A model generated the notes under the pieces. The model was not told the origin of the DNA, did not search any database, and was given only the letters and a program-made list of their open reading frames with translations. Shown here piece after piece: positions 1 through 10,342 of a DNA stretch of 50,629 nucleotides; position 1 is the stretch's first letter, and each line of letters opens with the position of its first letter. Both the position numbers and the translations under genes were made by a program. Source of the DNA: ZC4RG35 sp036375695 (GTDB lineage Bacteria > Actinomycetota > Acidimicrobiia > Spongiisociales > ZC4RG35); the NCBI GenBank assembly GCA_036375695.1, contig DASVBU010000003.1:1-50629 (forward strand), in the 5' to 3' direction.

Positions 1-1224
1 CCCGACGAGATGGTGCGGGCGATGCTCCTCCTCCGGGCGCGCACCCTCGCCCAAGGCCACTCGGGCGTCCGCCCGGAGGTGGTCGCCAAACTCCTGGAGA
101 TGCTGGATCGGGACATCCTCCCGGTGGTGCCCTCGCAGGGCTCTGTCGGTGCGTCCGGCGACCTCGCCCCTTTCGCACATCTCGCCCTCCCGGTCATCGG
201 AGAGGGGACGGTGAAGGTCGACGGTCGCATCGTCGCCACATCCGAGTCCGGGCTGGAGCCGCTGCAGCTCAGGACCAAGGAGGGTCTGAGCCTGCTCAAC
301 GGGACCGAGGGGATGACCGCCATGGGGGTCCTCGCCCTCGACAGCTGCCGGAAGCTCGTGCTGGCAGCCGACACCGCCTGCGCCCTCTCGGTCGAGGCGC
401 TGATGGGGTCGGCCCGGCCTTTCGACCCGAGGGTCCACGAGCTCCGGCCCCATCCCGGCCAGGCGGCTTCGGCGGAGCGCATCGCCGGGCTCATCGCCGG
501 CTCGGAGATCGGGGCGTCACATGCCGACGACTTCCACCACGCGGTGCAGGACGCCTACTCGTTGCGTTGTGCCCCCCAGGTCCACGGCGCGGTCTCCGAC
601 ACCCTGGACCACGTCGAGGCCGTGCTGCGAAGGGAGTTGTCGGCGGTGGTCGACAATCCGATCGTCTTTCCCGAGACCGGTGACGTGATCTCGGCAGGAA
701 ACTTCCACGGCGAGCCGCTCGCCTTCGCCCTCGACTTCGCCGCCATCGCCGTGTCGGAGCTGGCGTCGATCTCGGAACGCCGCACCGACCGCATCCTCGA
801 CCCGGTCCGCTCCGCAGGCCTCCCCGCCTTCCTCGCACCGGACCCGGGCGTCAACTCCGGCTACATGATCGCCCAGTACACCCAGGCGGCCCTGGTCGCC
901 GAGAACCGGGTGCTCGCCCACCCGGCGTCGGTGGACTCCGTTCCGACCTCGGGAATGCAGGAAGACCACGTCTCCATGGGATGGGGCGCCGGCCGGAAGC
1001 TGTTCTCGATCATCGACAACGTCCGGAGGGTGATCGCCATCGAGATCCTGTGCGCGGTGCAGGGCATCGAGTACCGCAAGCCCTTGAAGCCTGCACCAGG
1101 AACCGGCGCCATCGTGGAGAAGATCCGGTCGATCGTCCCCTCCCTCACCGCCGACCGGTCACTGTCCGACGAGATCGAGACCGTGGCCCGCTCGATCGAG
1201 ACGGGAGAGCTGGACATCCGGTGA
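1..1224 (+). CDS. hutH: Histidine ammonia-lyase (5' end cut off by window edge)
   Basis: Histidine ammonia-lyase removes ammonia from L-histidine to give urocanate, the first step of histidine degradation in the cytoplasm. The frame is open from base 1, so the start lies outside the window. About 407 codons are present against roughly 510 in the family, so about 100 N-terminal residues are missing. The Ala-Ser-Gly triplet that cyclises into the MIO electrophile is seen in VGASGDLAPFAHLAL, about 50 residues into the visible part. The later NFHGEPLAFALDFAAIA and SGMQEDHVSMG blocks are also typical of HutH. The stop TGA (1222-1224) overlaps the GTG start of hutI, so the two genes are probably translationally coupled. 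Family assignment is very safe. Confidence 0.96.
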   Translation, partial: PDEMVRAMLLLRARTLAQGHSGVRPEVVAKLLEMLDRDILPVVPSQGSVGASGDLAPFAHLALPVIGEGTVKVDGRIVATSESGLEPLQLRTKEGLSLLNGTEGMTAMGVLALDSCRKLVLAADTACALSVEALMGSARPFDPRVHELRPHPGQAASAERIAGLIAGSEIGASHADDFHHAVQDAYSLRCAPQVHGAVSDTLDHVEAVLRRELSAVVDNPIVFPETGDVISAGNFHGEPLAFALDFAAIAVSELASISERRTDRILDPVRSAGLPAFLAPDPGVNSGYMIAQYTQAALVAENRVLAHPASVDSVPTSGMQEDHVSMGWGAGRKLFSIIDNVRRVIAIEILCAVQGIEYRKPLKPAPGTGAIVEKIRSIVPSLTADRSLSDEIETVARSIETGELDIR

Positions 1225-2399
1225 GCGGCCTCTTCATCCACGGGATCGGCCACCTCACCACCAACGACGGCGATCCGGTTCGTGACGCGGTCGTGGTCGT
1301 CGACGACGGCCGGATCACCTTCGCCGGGCCGGACGCAGACGCACCCGCGGCGGGATCGAGAGATGTCCTCGACTGCGACGGCCGGGCGGTGATCCCGGGC
1401 TTCGTCGACGCCCACACCCACCTGGTCTTCGCCGGCGACCGCTCCGACGAGTTCCGTCGCAAGATGGCCGGCGAGGGCTACCAGGAGATCGCCGCGTCCG
1501 GCGGCGGGATCCAGGCGACCGTGCGTGCCACCCGGGCCGCCACCGAGGAGGAGCTGTTCGTGTTGGCGGCCGAGCGGGTGCGCCGGATGATGGCCGCCGG
1601 GACCACCACCCTGGAGATCAAGTCCGGCTACGGCCTCGACACCGAGACCGAGGTCAGGCTGTTGCGGGTGGCGAAACAGCTGGGTGACGAGCTGGGCATC
1701 ACCGTCCGCACCACCTTCCTGGGAGCACATGCCGTCCCCGATGGCTCTACGAGAGAGCGCTACGTGGAGCTCCTGCTCGAGGAGATGCTCCCTGCCGTGG
1801 CCGGTCTCGCCGACTATTGCGACGTCTTCGTCGAGCGCGGTGCGTTCACGGTGGACGAGGCCCAGGTCCTCCTCGGGAGGGCTGCCGGTCTGGGGATGAA
1901 GGCACGGATCCACGCCGAGCAGCTGAGCCACAGCGGCGGGGCCGCGCTGGCCGCCGAGATCGGGGCGGTCTCAGCCGACCATCTCGACCATGCCACACCG
2001 GAGGACGCCGAGGCGTTGGCGGAGGCAGGTGTCGTCGCGGTCCTCTGTCCCGGGGCTTCGTACACCCTGCGCGGCCCTCAGGCGCCCGGGCCGATGCTAT
2101 GGGAGGCTGGCTGCACCGTGGCCATCGCCACCGACTGCAACCCGGGCACCTCCTTCTTCGAGGCGATGGGGCCGATAGTGTCGCTCGCCGTGGTGCAGAT
2201 GGGTCTCACGGTGGAGCAGGCGATCTGGGCTGCCACGCGTGGTGGCGCCCTGGCGTTGGAACTGCCCGACCGGGGTCTGATCACGGTCGGCTCGGTGGCC
2301 GACCTCGTCGTGCTCGACGCCCCCGACCCGGCCCACATCCCCTACCGGCCGGCAACCGACCTGGCCTGGCGGGTGATCCGCTCGGGTGTGGCGGCATGA
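1221..2399 (+). CDS. hutI: Imidazolonepropionase
   Basis: HutI hydrolyses 4-imidazolone-5-propionate to N-formimino-glutamate, the third step of histidine breakdown. The 392-residue length fits the family. The metal-binding HxH motif lies in FVDAHTHLVFAG (His66 and His68), followed by IKSGYGLD and the metal-site regions around HAEQLSH and ATDCNPGTS. I chose the GTG at 1221 because it overlaps the hutH stop as GTGA and gives the expected N-terminus; the same frame is open further upstream inside hutH, but that part is a shadow. hutU is not in view and may lie left of the window. The stop overlaps the next gene as ATGA. Confidence 0.95.
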   Translation: MSGLFIHGIGHLTTNDGDPVRDAVVVVDDGRITFAGPDADAPAAGSRDVLDCDGRAVIPGFVDAHTHLVFAGDRSDEFRRKMAGEGYQEIAASGGGIQATVRATRAATEEELFVLAAERVRRMMAAGTTTLEIKSGYGLDTETEVRLLRVAKQLGDELGITVRTTFLGAHAVPDGSTRERYVELLLEEMLPAVAGLADYCDVFVERGAFTVDEAQVLLGRAAGLGMKARIHAEQLSHSGGAALAAEIGAVSADHLDHATPEDAEALAEAGVVAVLCPGASYTLRGPQAPGPMLWEAGCTVAIATDCNPGTSFFEAMGPIVSLAVVQMGLTVEQAIWAATRGGALALELPDRGLITVGSVADLVVLDAPDPAHIPYRPATDLAWRVIRSGVAA

Positions 2400-3436
2400 C
2401 GGACCGGGCGCGGATCGATGCCTTCTTCGATCGGTTCGTCGGGCTCACCGCGGGGGCGGCTGCCCTGGGAATCCTCGCAGTCGCCGACCGCTGCGGCATG
2501 CTCGCGTGGCTGGGCAAGAACGGCGGCGGCACCGCCGGGGAGATCGCAACCGGCACCGGTCTCGACCGGCGGTACACCGAGGAGATCCTGGCGGGGCTCA
2601 CGGCGGCGGGGATCCTGGAGCACCACGACGGCGTCTTCACTCTCCCCGCGGAACACGCCCTGTTCGTCTCCGACCCCGGGAGCCCCTACTACATGGGCGG
2701 CTGGTTCGACATGCTGTCGGCGGGCTACGCGGTGATCGACCGGGTGGCGACAGCAGCCCGAGAGGGCGGAGGTGTCGCCTTCGACGACTTCCCACCAGAG
2801 ATGCTCCGCGGTCTCGACCGCGCCAACGGCCCGTCGCAACGCATCCTGATCACCCGCAAATGGCTCCCCGCGGTCGCCGGGCTCGTGGCGAGGCTCGAGG
2901 AGGGCGCCGACGTGGCCGACGTTGGCTGCGGCACCGGGACCGCGGTGATCACGATGGCGCAGGCCTACCCCGCCTCGCGGTTCACCGGGTTCGACTTCTC
3001 CGAGGAGGCATTGGCGCTGGCCAGGGAGCGCGGCGAGGCTCTCGACAACGTCGACTTCGTCCACGCCGGGGCCGCCGACTTCCCCGGCGAGTACGACCTG
3101 ATCACCACCTTCGACGTGGTCCACGACCTGGCCGACCCGGCCGCGGCGCTCCGGCACATCCGGGAGGCACTCCGCCCCGAGGGCGTCTATCTGATGATGG
3201 AGCCCAACATGTCGTCGGATCTCGACGACAACATCCACGACAACGGGGTGATCAACTACGGGATCTCCCTGCTCCATTGCATGACCCAGTCCCTCGCCAT
3301 CGGTGGCGCCGGGTTGGGCGCCGGGTGGGGTCGCCGGCGCGCCGAGGAGATGGCAAGGGAAGCGGGGTTCTCGGCCTTCCAGCCGCTGACGGAGATCACC
3401 AATCGCTTCTCGGCGTTCTACGTGTTGCGACCGTGA
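2396..3436 (+). CDS. SAM-dependent methyltransferase with N-terminal winged-helix domain
   Basis: This 346-residue protein has a class I methyltransferase domain in its second half. The AdoMet-binding motif I is VADVGCGTGTAVITMA at about residue 180, followed by an acidic FTGFDFSEEALALA strand and a D-LITTFDVVHDL motif. The first ~90 residues look like the winged-helix domain found in Rv2258c-like and O-methyltransferase-like proteins (EIATGTGLDRRYTEEILAGL). The substrate cannot be read from sequence. The ATG at 2396 overlaps the hutI stop by 4 bp, so it belongs to the hut transcript, but no role in histidine breakdown is known for this family. It converges on the amidohydrolase with only 4 bases between the stops. 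Confidence 0.85.
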   Translation: MTDRARIDAFFDRFVGLTAGAAALGILAVADRCGMLAWLGKNGGGTAGEIATGTGLDRRYTEEILAGLTAAGILEHHDGVFTLPAEHALFVSDPGSPYYMGGWFDMLSAGYAVIDRVATAAREGGGVAFDDFPPEMLRGLDRANGPSQRILITRKWLPAVAGLVARLEEGADVADVGCGTGTAVITMAQAYPASRFTGFDFSEEALALARERGEALDNVDFVHAGAADFPGEYDLITTFDVVHDLADPAAALRHIREALRPEGVYLMMEPNMSSDLDDNIHDNGVINYGISLLHCMTQSLAIGGAGLGAGWGRRRAEEMAREAGFSAFQPLTEITNRFSAFYVLRP

Positions 3437-3440
3437 GCGC

Positions 3441-4904
3441 TCAGGGCCAGCCCTGGTGGTGGTGTCGGAACTCCAGCACCTCGTGTCGGGTGGCCGGGCC
3501 CCAGGGTCGCGTCGGAACCGGATGCTCGGCGCGGGCGGCCTCCAGGTCCGCCGGCGTGAAGCCCACCGGCTCGGTGATCGGCTCGATGTCGTATAGGCGA
3601 GCCGCGTTCCAACCCAGGATCATCGACTTCATCCTCTCCGTGAGCTCGGGGTAGCCGAACTGCTCCCGCATCTCCCGGGGGATCTGGAACGCCCGGAAGG
3701 CGTCGATCTGACCCTGTGGAGACCCGTAGAAGATGGAGTCGGTGCCCCAGAGGATGTTGTCCTCGCCGAAGGTGAGGAGGAGCTTGCCGAGGACGTGCGC
3801 CGCCTCGTCGGGTCGGCGCAACAGGTGCCACCAGGTCGAGCCCAGCTCGGCGTACACGTTGGACCCGGGCTGGATCCCGGCGCGACGAACCGAGGTGATG
3901 AGCCGGTTGACGCCCCGCTCGGCCGTGGCCTCGGTGTACGGGCCTTCCCTGATGCCGACCTCGAAGCCGGAGTGGTAGACCACGAACGAGACGTCGGGGT
4001 GACGGGCCGCGGCGGGGCCGATGTCCGCGGGCGACCCGAGACGCGTGTTGTTGGAGAGCCCCTTGTGGCAGAACAGGATCGGCGTGCCGATCGTCACCAG
4101 ATGCTCGAGGAGGCGATCGCCCACCTGGGGAAGATCGGGGTCGTGGTCGTCGAGCCACCAGCCCATGCCCTCGGGGAAGTGCGTGAAGGTCTTCCAACCC
4201 GCCACCCGGTGCTCCGAAACCGTGCGGGACATCTCGTCGAGCACCGACTGGATGGGCGCTGTCTGCGGCAGGACGAGTGCGTTCACCACCACGCGCTCGT
4301 CGCCGGAGAGGGCGACGACGAGCTGGCGGGTCTCCTCCATGATCTCGTTGGAGAGCGGGCTGCCCTCCGGGTTGATGGGGAGACCGGAGAGGGCGACCAT
4401 CGTCGTGTCGGAGCGGATGAACAGCTCCTCGAGGAAGTGGTTGGTGGCGAAACAGGCCCTGGGGTCGTCCTCGTCCTCGCATCTCGCCTGCGGGAACTGC
4501 GCCCCCCAGAACCAGTTGCCCCGGGTCGACGGGTCGAGGTCGTACTCGAGGAGATGGCCCTGGACGTCGAACACCCACTTCGGCGCCCCCAGGGCTGCCC
4601 GGGCGGCGTCGGTGTCGAGACGGGCCGACGGGTCGAACGGGTAGAAGCTGCCCGGCACGAATCCCTTGGCTCCGGCAACCGCCTGGTCCACCGCGATGAG
4701 GCAGATGGCCAGTGCGCTCGCCGAGCGGAGGAAGCGGCGACGGCTCATCCCGGAGCGGGCGATGGCCCGGTCCACCTCGGTGCGGGCGATGTCCGCCATC
4801 TCCAGACGCACGGGTGTGAGCGGCTCCGGCCAATACTCCCCGTTGGAGCACTGGCCGAAGTGGACCGGAAGACCAGGGTCCTCCTTGCGCCAGTCGATGG
4901 CCAC
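3441..4904 (-). CDS. Tat-exported amidohydrolase (Amidohydro_2 family)
   Basis: This 487-residue metal-dependent amidohydrolase-like protein resembles the PF04909 family. The core reads EEL-FIRSDTTMVALSGLP, then FCHKGL, VVYHSGFE and, near the end, FGEDNILWGTDSIFYG, which is the usual late Asp region. A twin-arginine motif, SRRRFLR, followed by a hydrophobic stretch, sits at about residues 54-75 rather than at the extreme N-terminus, so the protein is probably exported folded. I chose the GTG at 4904, giving VAIDWRKEDPGLPV, because this kind of N-terminal extension is familiar from related actinobacterial proteins. An ATG at residue 36 is an alternative closer to the Tat motif. The substrate is unknown. 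It is last in the run after the VanY-like gene. Confidence 0.75.
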   Translation of the reverse strand: MAIDWRKEDPGLPVHFGQCSNGEYWPEPLTPVRLEMADIARTEVDRAIARSGMSRRRFLRSASALAICLIAVDQAVAGAKGFVPGSFYPFDPSARLDTDAARAALGAPKWVFDVQGHLLEYDLDPSTRGNWFWGAQFPQARCEDEDDPRACFATNHFLEELFIRSDTTMVALSGLPINPEGSPLSNEIMEETRQLVVALSGDERVVVNALVLPQTAPIQSVLDEMSRTVSEHRVAGWKTFTHFPEGMGWWLDDHDPDLPQVGDRLLEHLVTIGTPILFCHKGLSNNTRLGSPADIGPAAARHPDVSFVVYHSGFEVGIREGPYTEATAERGVNRLITSVRRAGIQPGSNVYAELGSTWWHLLRRPDEAAHVLGKLLLTFGEDNILWGTDSIFYGSPQGQIDAFRAFQIPREMREQFGYPELTERMKSMILGWNAARLYDIEPITEPVGFTPADLEAARAEHPVPTRPWGPATRHEVLEFRHHHQGWP

Positions 4905-4942
4905 AGCCCAATTCTGGCCGAAGGGCCGGTTTGCGCGCCGGG

Positions 4943-5746
4943 TCAGCCGTCGAGCCAGTCGGGCACGTTCACCGGGTCCTGGCCACCGGGACACCGTGCC
5001 AGGTCCCTGGTCAGGGCGGCAGCGGGCCCGCGCACGGGGGCAACCTCCTGGGGAACACCGCACAGCACCAGCTCCCGTCCCACCCACACGTACTCCCACG
5101 GCTCGGGGTTGGGGCCCTGTCCCTCGACGTCGTCCGGGTAGGAGGGGATGAAACCGTGGCGCTTGGGCCGGGCGAAGTTGTCCTCTGCCAACCAGGCGTG
5201 GCCCGGCGAGGAGCGGAACTGCCCGAAGGTCCCGTCGGGATAGCGGAAGTCGACGGCGTACCCGCTGTGATGCTTCGACGCCCCGGGGATCGACCACCAA
5301 CGAAGGGCCGCGTCTATGGCGGTGTCCGAGGTCCCCTCCAGATGGGAGAGGAACGTCGACCGCTGCGTTTCGGGCGACCGGTATGCGGACGACGCCACGA
5401 ACCCGAGACCGCCCGCCCGGACCTCGGCGAGGAGCGCCTCCAGCGCCGCGGCTGCCTCTGGCTGCATCCGTGTCCGCCCGGCCGGGACCAGCTCGCCGGT
5501 CGCCACCGGACGGAGGCGGTATCCCCGCTCCATGGCGCGGGCCCAGATCCGGTCGTCCAACTCGGTGTCTCCGGTGATCTCAGGTTGCGTGTCCGGGTAG
5601 GCGAGGCCCGGCAACGTGTTGGCCACGGCGTGGTCGTAGAGGGCGACGAAGCCGGGCCCGTCGTACTGGGGAAGCTCGTCGTAGGCCGCGCCGGCAGGGG
5701 TTGCCAGCACGATCAGCGCCACGGCGGCCGGCAACAGCCGCTTCAT
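4943..5746 (-). CDS. Secreted D-alanyl-D-alanine carboxypeptidase-like protein (VanY/LAS family)
   Basis: This 267-residue protein has an N-terminal signal peptide (KRLLPAAVALIVLATPAGA, residues 2-20) and an M15-type peptidase domain. The metal-binding SxHxxGxAxD motif is complete as SKHHSGYAVD (His159, Asp166), and SSAYRSPETQ upstream is the usual substrate-side motif. The catalytic Glu block reads EPWE (Glu215 to Glu218), where VanY and VanX normally have EPWH and the His is the third zinc ligand. Either Glu replaces His or the enzyme is altered. It would act on peptidoglycan stem peptides outside the membrane. The start ATG at 5746 lies 5 bases after the DUF2207 stop. Confidence 0.85.
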   Translation of the reverse strand: MKRLLPAAVALIVLATPAGAAYDELPQYDGPGFVALYDHAVANTLPGLAYPDTQPEITGDTELDDRIWARAMERGYRLRPVATGELVPAGRTRMQPEAAAALEALLAEVRAGGLGFVASSAYRSPETQRSTFLSHLEGTSDTAIDAALRWWSIPGASKHHSGYAVDFRYPDGTFGQFRSSPGHAWLAEDNFARPKRHGFIPSYPDDVEGQGPNPEPWEYVWVGRELVLCGVPQEVAPVRGPAAALTRDLARCPGGQDPVNVPDWLDG

Positions 5747-5751
5747 GGCCG

Positions 5752-7617
5752 CTACCAGGCGCCTCCGCCCCCGCCGCCTCCGCCCCCGCCGCCGCCACCG
5801 GAGAACCCACCACCCCCACCGGAGCCGGTGGAGGCAGGCGGCGTGAACGCCCCCGACAGGGCCGACGTGATCCCGGCGAATGCGTTCTGGGTGGATCCGC
5901 CCGAGAAGCCGTAGTTCCCGTACCAGTAGATCGACGAGGTCTGCTCCAACTCGGGCGGCGCGTGCAGTCTGGCCTGCTCCAGCACCTCTTCGGCGACGCC
6001 GAACGCGATGGCGTAGATCAGGTAGCGATCCCACAACTCGAGGGAGATCGGCGGCGCCTCCTCGAGACGTGAGAAATCGGTCAGATAGCGTCGGAACGCC
6101 TCCCATCGGGCCGCCTCCCAGGCGCCCTCCGGTGTCCGCTTCACCCGCACCTTACGGAAGGCGAGGATGACCACCAGGATGATCGTTCCCACCACGAGCC
6201 CGAAGGCGATGAACACCGGGACGATGGGGCCGGTGACCTGGTCACCCATGATCCTGGGGAGCAGGAAGAACGTGCCCACCACGAGGACGATGACACCGAG
6301 GATGACCAGCCCGGCGACGGCCGAGCCCGTGCTGTCCAACAGTCCGCCCCGTCTCACCGCCCCGACGGCCCGGGTGCGGAACGCCTGATAGGTGGTGGCG
6401 TTGGCCGAGGCGTCCTCCCGGATGAGCTTTCGGAACTCGTGCAGGGGCTGGGGACCGTCGGTCAGGACCCGTTTCATCACGGTCATCACGGACTCCTCGA
6501 AGTCCTTCAGCTTGCTCTCGTCCGTGTCTCCGAGCGACAGCATGAGGTCGGAGATCATCTCCTTGCGCAATCCCGCCCAGGTGGATCGCTCCACCTGCGT
6601 GGGCTCGGCGATGATGTGGCCCCTCCGGATGAGGTCGAAGAGGGTGGCGGTGAACTCCTTCTCGTCGACATAGCCCTGGCTGAGGAGGGCGCCCACCTCG
6701 GCGGGGGTGAGATCGGTGGGTGGCTCCTGCTCGTACTCCCGGTCGTACTTGACCCTGGGCTCCTTCCCGAAGCGCAGGTAGACGAGGCCGCCGAGACCGA
6801 GCGACAGGCCCAGGGCGGCGGCCGATGCATAGATCAGCCCGCGGCGGGCCGCCTCGGCCCGCTCACGGTCCTCGTTGGCCCACCGGATCTCCTCTTCGAG
6901 GATTGCGGGGAGACCGTCGCCGGAGCGCACCGAGGCGCCGTCCGTCGACGTCAGGAGCCGTCTCGGGAAGACGACGCGGAACTCGACCCAGCGTTCCGGC
7001 GGGATGCCCCTCGCTTCGAGCGTCGGGCTGATCCGGTCCTCGCCGAGCGAGGTCTCACCGTCGATGGTCTGCGGGTGACCCCATACCCGGACCTCATCGG
7101 CCCGGGCGCCGGGCGGGATGATCATTTCGGAGGTGAGCCGGTCGACACCCACCGACCATTTGTCACCCCACACCTGGAGGTTGACGTCGACGACGTCGTC
7201 GTAGGCGACGGCGAGGCCCTCGAACCGATAGCGGATGACGAAGGTGCGCACCTCGTCCAGGCTGGAGTGGTGCCAGACGACGCGGACATAACCAGGGATC
7301 TCTTCGACCCCGTACGTGCCGGGTGGAGAGGAGCAGCCGAGGGTCGTGCACCCGCCCGGCTGGTAGGCCCCTCTTTCGTCTCCGACGGACAACACCACTA
7401 TGTCCTCGCCGGACCGGATTCGGATGTCCCGGAAGGCACCCGAGTAGGCGCCGTCGAATGCGAAGGAGAGCTCCTCGGTGACCAGCAAGGAGCCGTCGGG
7501 GTTGACCTCGACCGTGACGTGGGCGTCGGAGATCCAGTACGACCTGGCGAGCGCGGGCAGAGCCGGGGCCGCCAGCGCGGCCAGGACGACGGCAACGACG
7601 AGGAGGCGGCGCTTCAC
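5752..7617 (-). CDS. DUF2207 family membrane protein with glycine-rich tail
   Basis: This 621-residue protein starts with a signal peptide (VKRRLLVVAVVLAALAAPALPALA). An extracytoplasmic beta-rich DUF2207 domain follows (ARSYWISDAHVTVEVNPDGSLLVTEE). There is a membrane segment at about residues 220-245, a cytoplasmic part beginning KYDREYEQEPPTDLTPAEVGALL, and two further membrane segments (VAGLVILGVIVLVVGTFFLL and VPVFIAFGLVVGTIILVVIL). The C-terminus is a run of glycines with a little Ser and Phe, ending AW, as is common in this family. Function is unknown. The GTG at 7617 overlaps the lemA stop as GTGA, and LemA-DUF2207 pairs are common, so the two probably work together at the envelope. 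Confidence 0.88.
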   Translation of the reverse strand: MKRRLLVVAVVLAALAAPALPALARSYWISDAHVTVEVNPDGSLLVTEELSFAFDGAYSGAFRDIRIRSGEDIVVLSVGDERGAYQPGGCTTLGCSSPPGTYGVEEIPGYVRVVWHHSSLDEVRTFVIRYRFEGLAVAYDDVVDVNLQVWGDKWSVGVDRLTSEMIIPPGARADEVRVWGHPQTIDGETSLGEDRISPTLEARGIPPERWVEFRVVFPRRLLTSTDGASVRSGDGLPAILEEEIRWANEDRERAEAARRGLIYASAAALGLSLGLGGLVYLRFGKEPRVKYDREYEQEPPTDLTPAEVGALLSQGYVDEKEFTATLFDLIRRGHIIAEPTQVERSTWAGLRKEMISDLMLSLGDTDESKLKDFEESVMTVMKRVLTDGPQPLHEFRKLIREDASANATTYQAFRTRAVGAVRRGGLLDSTGSAVAGLVILGVIVLVVGTFFLLPRIMGDQVTGPIVPVFIAFGLVVGTIILVVILAFRKVRVKRTPEGAWEAARWEAFRRYLTDFSRLEEAPPISLELWDRYLIYAIAFGVAEEVLEQARLHAPPELEQTSSIYWYGNYGFSGGSTQNAFAGITSALSGAFTPPASTGSGGGGGFSGGGGGGGGGGGGGAW

Positions 7618-8165
7618 CCGAAGTCGACGGTGGGCGCCGTCTCGGCCTCCGGTCCGGCGTCGAAGAACTCCCGCTGCCTGAAGCCGCCCATGGCGGCGAC
7701 GATGTTCGTCGGGATCTGCTGGACCATGTTGTTGTAGGTGAGCACCGTGTCGTTGTAGATCTGACGGGACACCTGGATCTTGTTCTCCGTGTCGGTCAGG
7801 TCGGCCTGGAGCGACATGAAGTTCTCCGATGCCCGCAGCTCCGGATACGCCTCCGCCACCGCGAACAACTGACGCAATGCCTGGGTGAGGAAGCCCTCGG
7901 CCTGGGCCTGCTCGGCAGGCCCCTGGGCGCTCTGGGCGGCCGAGCGGGCGGCGGTCACGTTCTCGAAGGTCTGACGCTCGTGAGAGGCATACCCCTTGAC
8001 CGTCTCCACCAGGTTGGGGATCAGGTCGTACCGACGCTTGAGCTGCACCTCCACCTGGGCCCAGGCGTTGTCCACCCGGTTGCGCGCCCCCACCAACCGG
8101 TTGTAGATGGAGATGAAGATGATCAGGAGGAGGACGACGATCCCGCCGATGATCCATGGAGTCAT
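7614..8165 (-). CDS. lemA: LemA family protein
   Basis: This 183-residue LemA protein has one N-terminal membrane helix (IIGGIVVLLLIIFISIYN) followed by the typical helical domain: NRVDNAWAQVEVQLKRR, YDLIPNLVETVKGYASHE and FPEL-like AYPELRASENF. The end, NIVAAMGGFRQREFF, is also diagnostic. The molecular role of LemA is not established. It commonly sits beside DUF2207 or TPM-domain proteins, as here. It lies 36 bases after the sucD stop on the same strand, so it may share the sucCD transcript. Confidence 0.94.
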   Translation of the reverse strand: MTPWIIGGIVVLLLIIFISIYNRLVGARNRVDNAWAQVEVQLKRRYDLIPNLVETVKGYASHERQTFENVTAARSAAQSAQGPAEQAQAEGFLTQALRQLFAVAEAYPELRASENFMSLQADLTDTENKIQVSRQIYNDTVLTYNNMVQQIPTNIVAAMGGFRQREFFDAGPEAETAPTVDFG

Positions 8166-8201
8166 GCGGGCAGTCTATGCGGGGGTCTTACGGCCTTGCC
8201 G

Positions 8202-9118
8202 TCACCCCAGAGCCTTGGCCATGGCCTCGCCCATCTCGGACGGGGTCTCCGCCACGACGATGCCGGCCGCGGTCATCGCGGCGATCTTGGCTTCCGCCGT
8301 GCCCGACCCGCCGGAGACGATGGCACCGGCGTGCCCCATGCGCTTCCCCGGAGGCGCCGTGGTGCCGGCGATGAACCCGGCCACCGGCTTGGTCATGGTC
8401 TCGACGAACTCGGCGGCCTCCTCCTCGGCGCTGCCACCGATCTCGCCGATCATGATCACGCCCTCGGTTTCGGGATCGGATTCGAACATCCGGAGGACGT
8501 CCACGAAGTTGGTCCCGTTGACCGGGTCTCCCCCGATACCGACCGCCGTGGTCTGACCCAGGCCCAGCTGCGTGAGCTGGTGCACGGCCTCGTAGGTGAG
8601 GGTGCCCGACCGCGACACGACGCCGATCTTCCCCCGCTGGTGGATGTACCCGGGCATGATCCCGATCTTGCACTCCCCGGGGGTGATCACACCGGGACAG
8701 TTGGGGCCGACCAGCCTGGTGGAGGTGCCCTGGAGGAACCGCTTGGCCACGATCATGTCGGCGACCGGGATGCCCTCGGTGATGGCGATCACCAGCTCGA
8801 CGCCGGCGGCGGCCGCCTCCATGATGGCGTCGGCGGCGAAGGCAGGCGGGACGTAGACGACGGACACGGTGGCGCCGGTCTCCTCGACGGCCTGGCGCAC
8901 CGTGGCGTAGACGGGCAGCTCGACGCGGTAGGTGTCGGGACGACCCGGGACGCCGGAGTGGTCGGTCTCGCCCTCGAAGACGAAGGTCTCACCGGCACGA
9001 GAGGGGTGGACCGCGCCCACCATCTTGGTCCCGTAGGCGATCGCCTTGTCGGTGTGGAACTGGCCGGTCTTGCCCAGGCCCTGGACGATGACCTTGGTGG
9101 AGGAGTCGATGAGGATGC

Positions 9119-9122
<4 letters not shown>
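8202..9122 (-). CDS. sucD: Succinate-CoA ligase, alpha subunit
   Basis: SucD is the CoA-binding, phosphohistidine-carrying subunit of succinyl-CoA synthetase (TCA cycle, substrate-level phosphorylation). The start KVIVQGLGKTGQFH is the CoA-binding fold, and GPNCPGVITPGECKIGIMPG is the family signature. The active-site His264 lies in RMGHAGAIVSGG. At 306 residues it is a little longer than the usual ~290. The extra length appears to be a ~15-residue insertion after HPSRAGETFVF, before the conserved LPVYATV. The GTG start at 9122 overlaps the sucC stop as GTGA. Confidence 0.96.

Positions 9123-10338
<1,216 letters not shown>

Positions 10339-10342
<4 letters not shown>

Noticed and set aside
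2342..3277. A 311-codon minus-strand frame opposite the methyltransferase
   Set aside because: It is antisense to a well-supported methyltransferase and has the low-complexity composition of a shadow frame.
4931..5914. A plus-strand frame with a long proline run
   Set aside because: The proline run is the antisense of the glycine tail of the DUF2207 protein; the frame overlaps real genes on the other strand.
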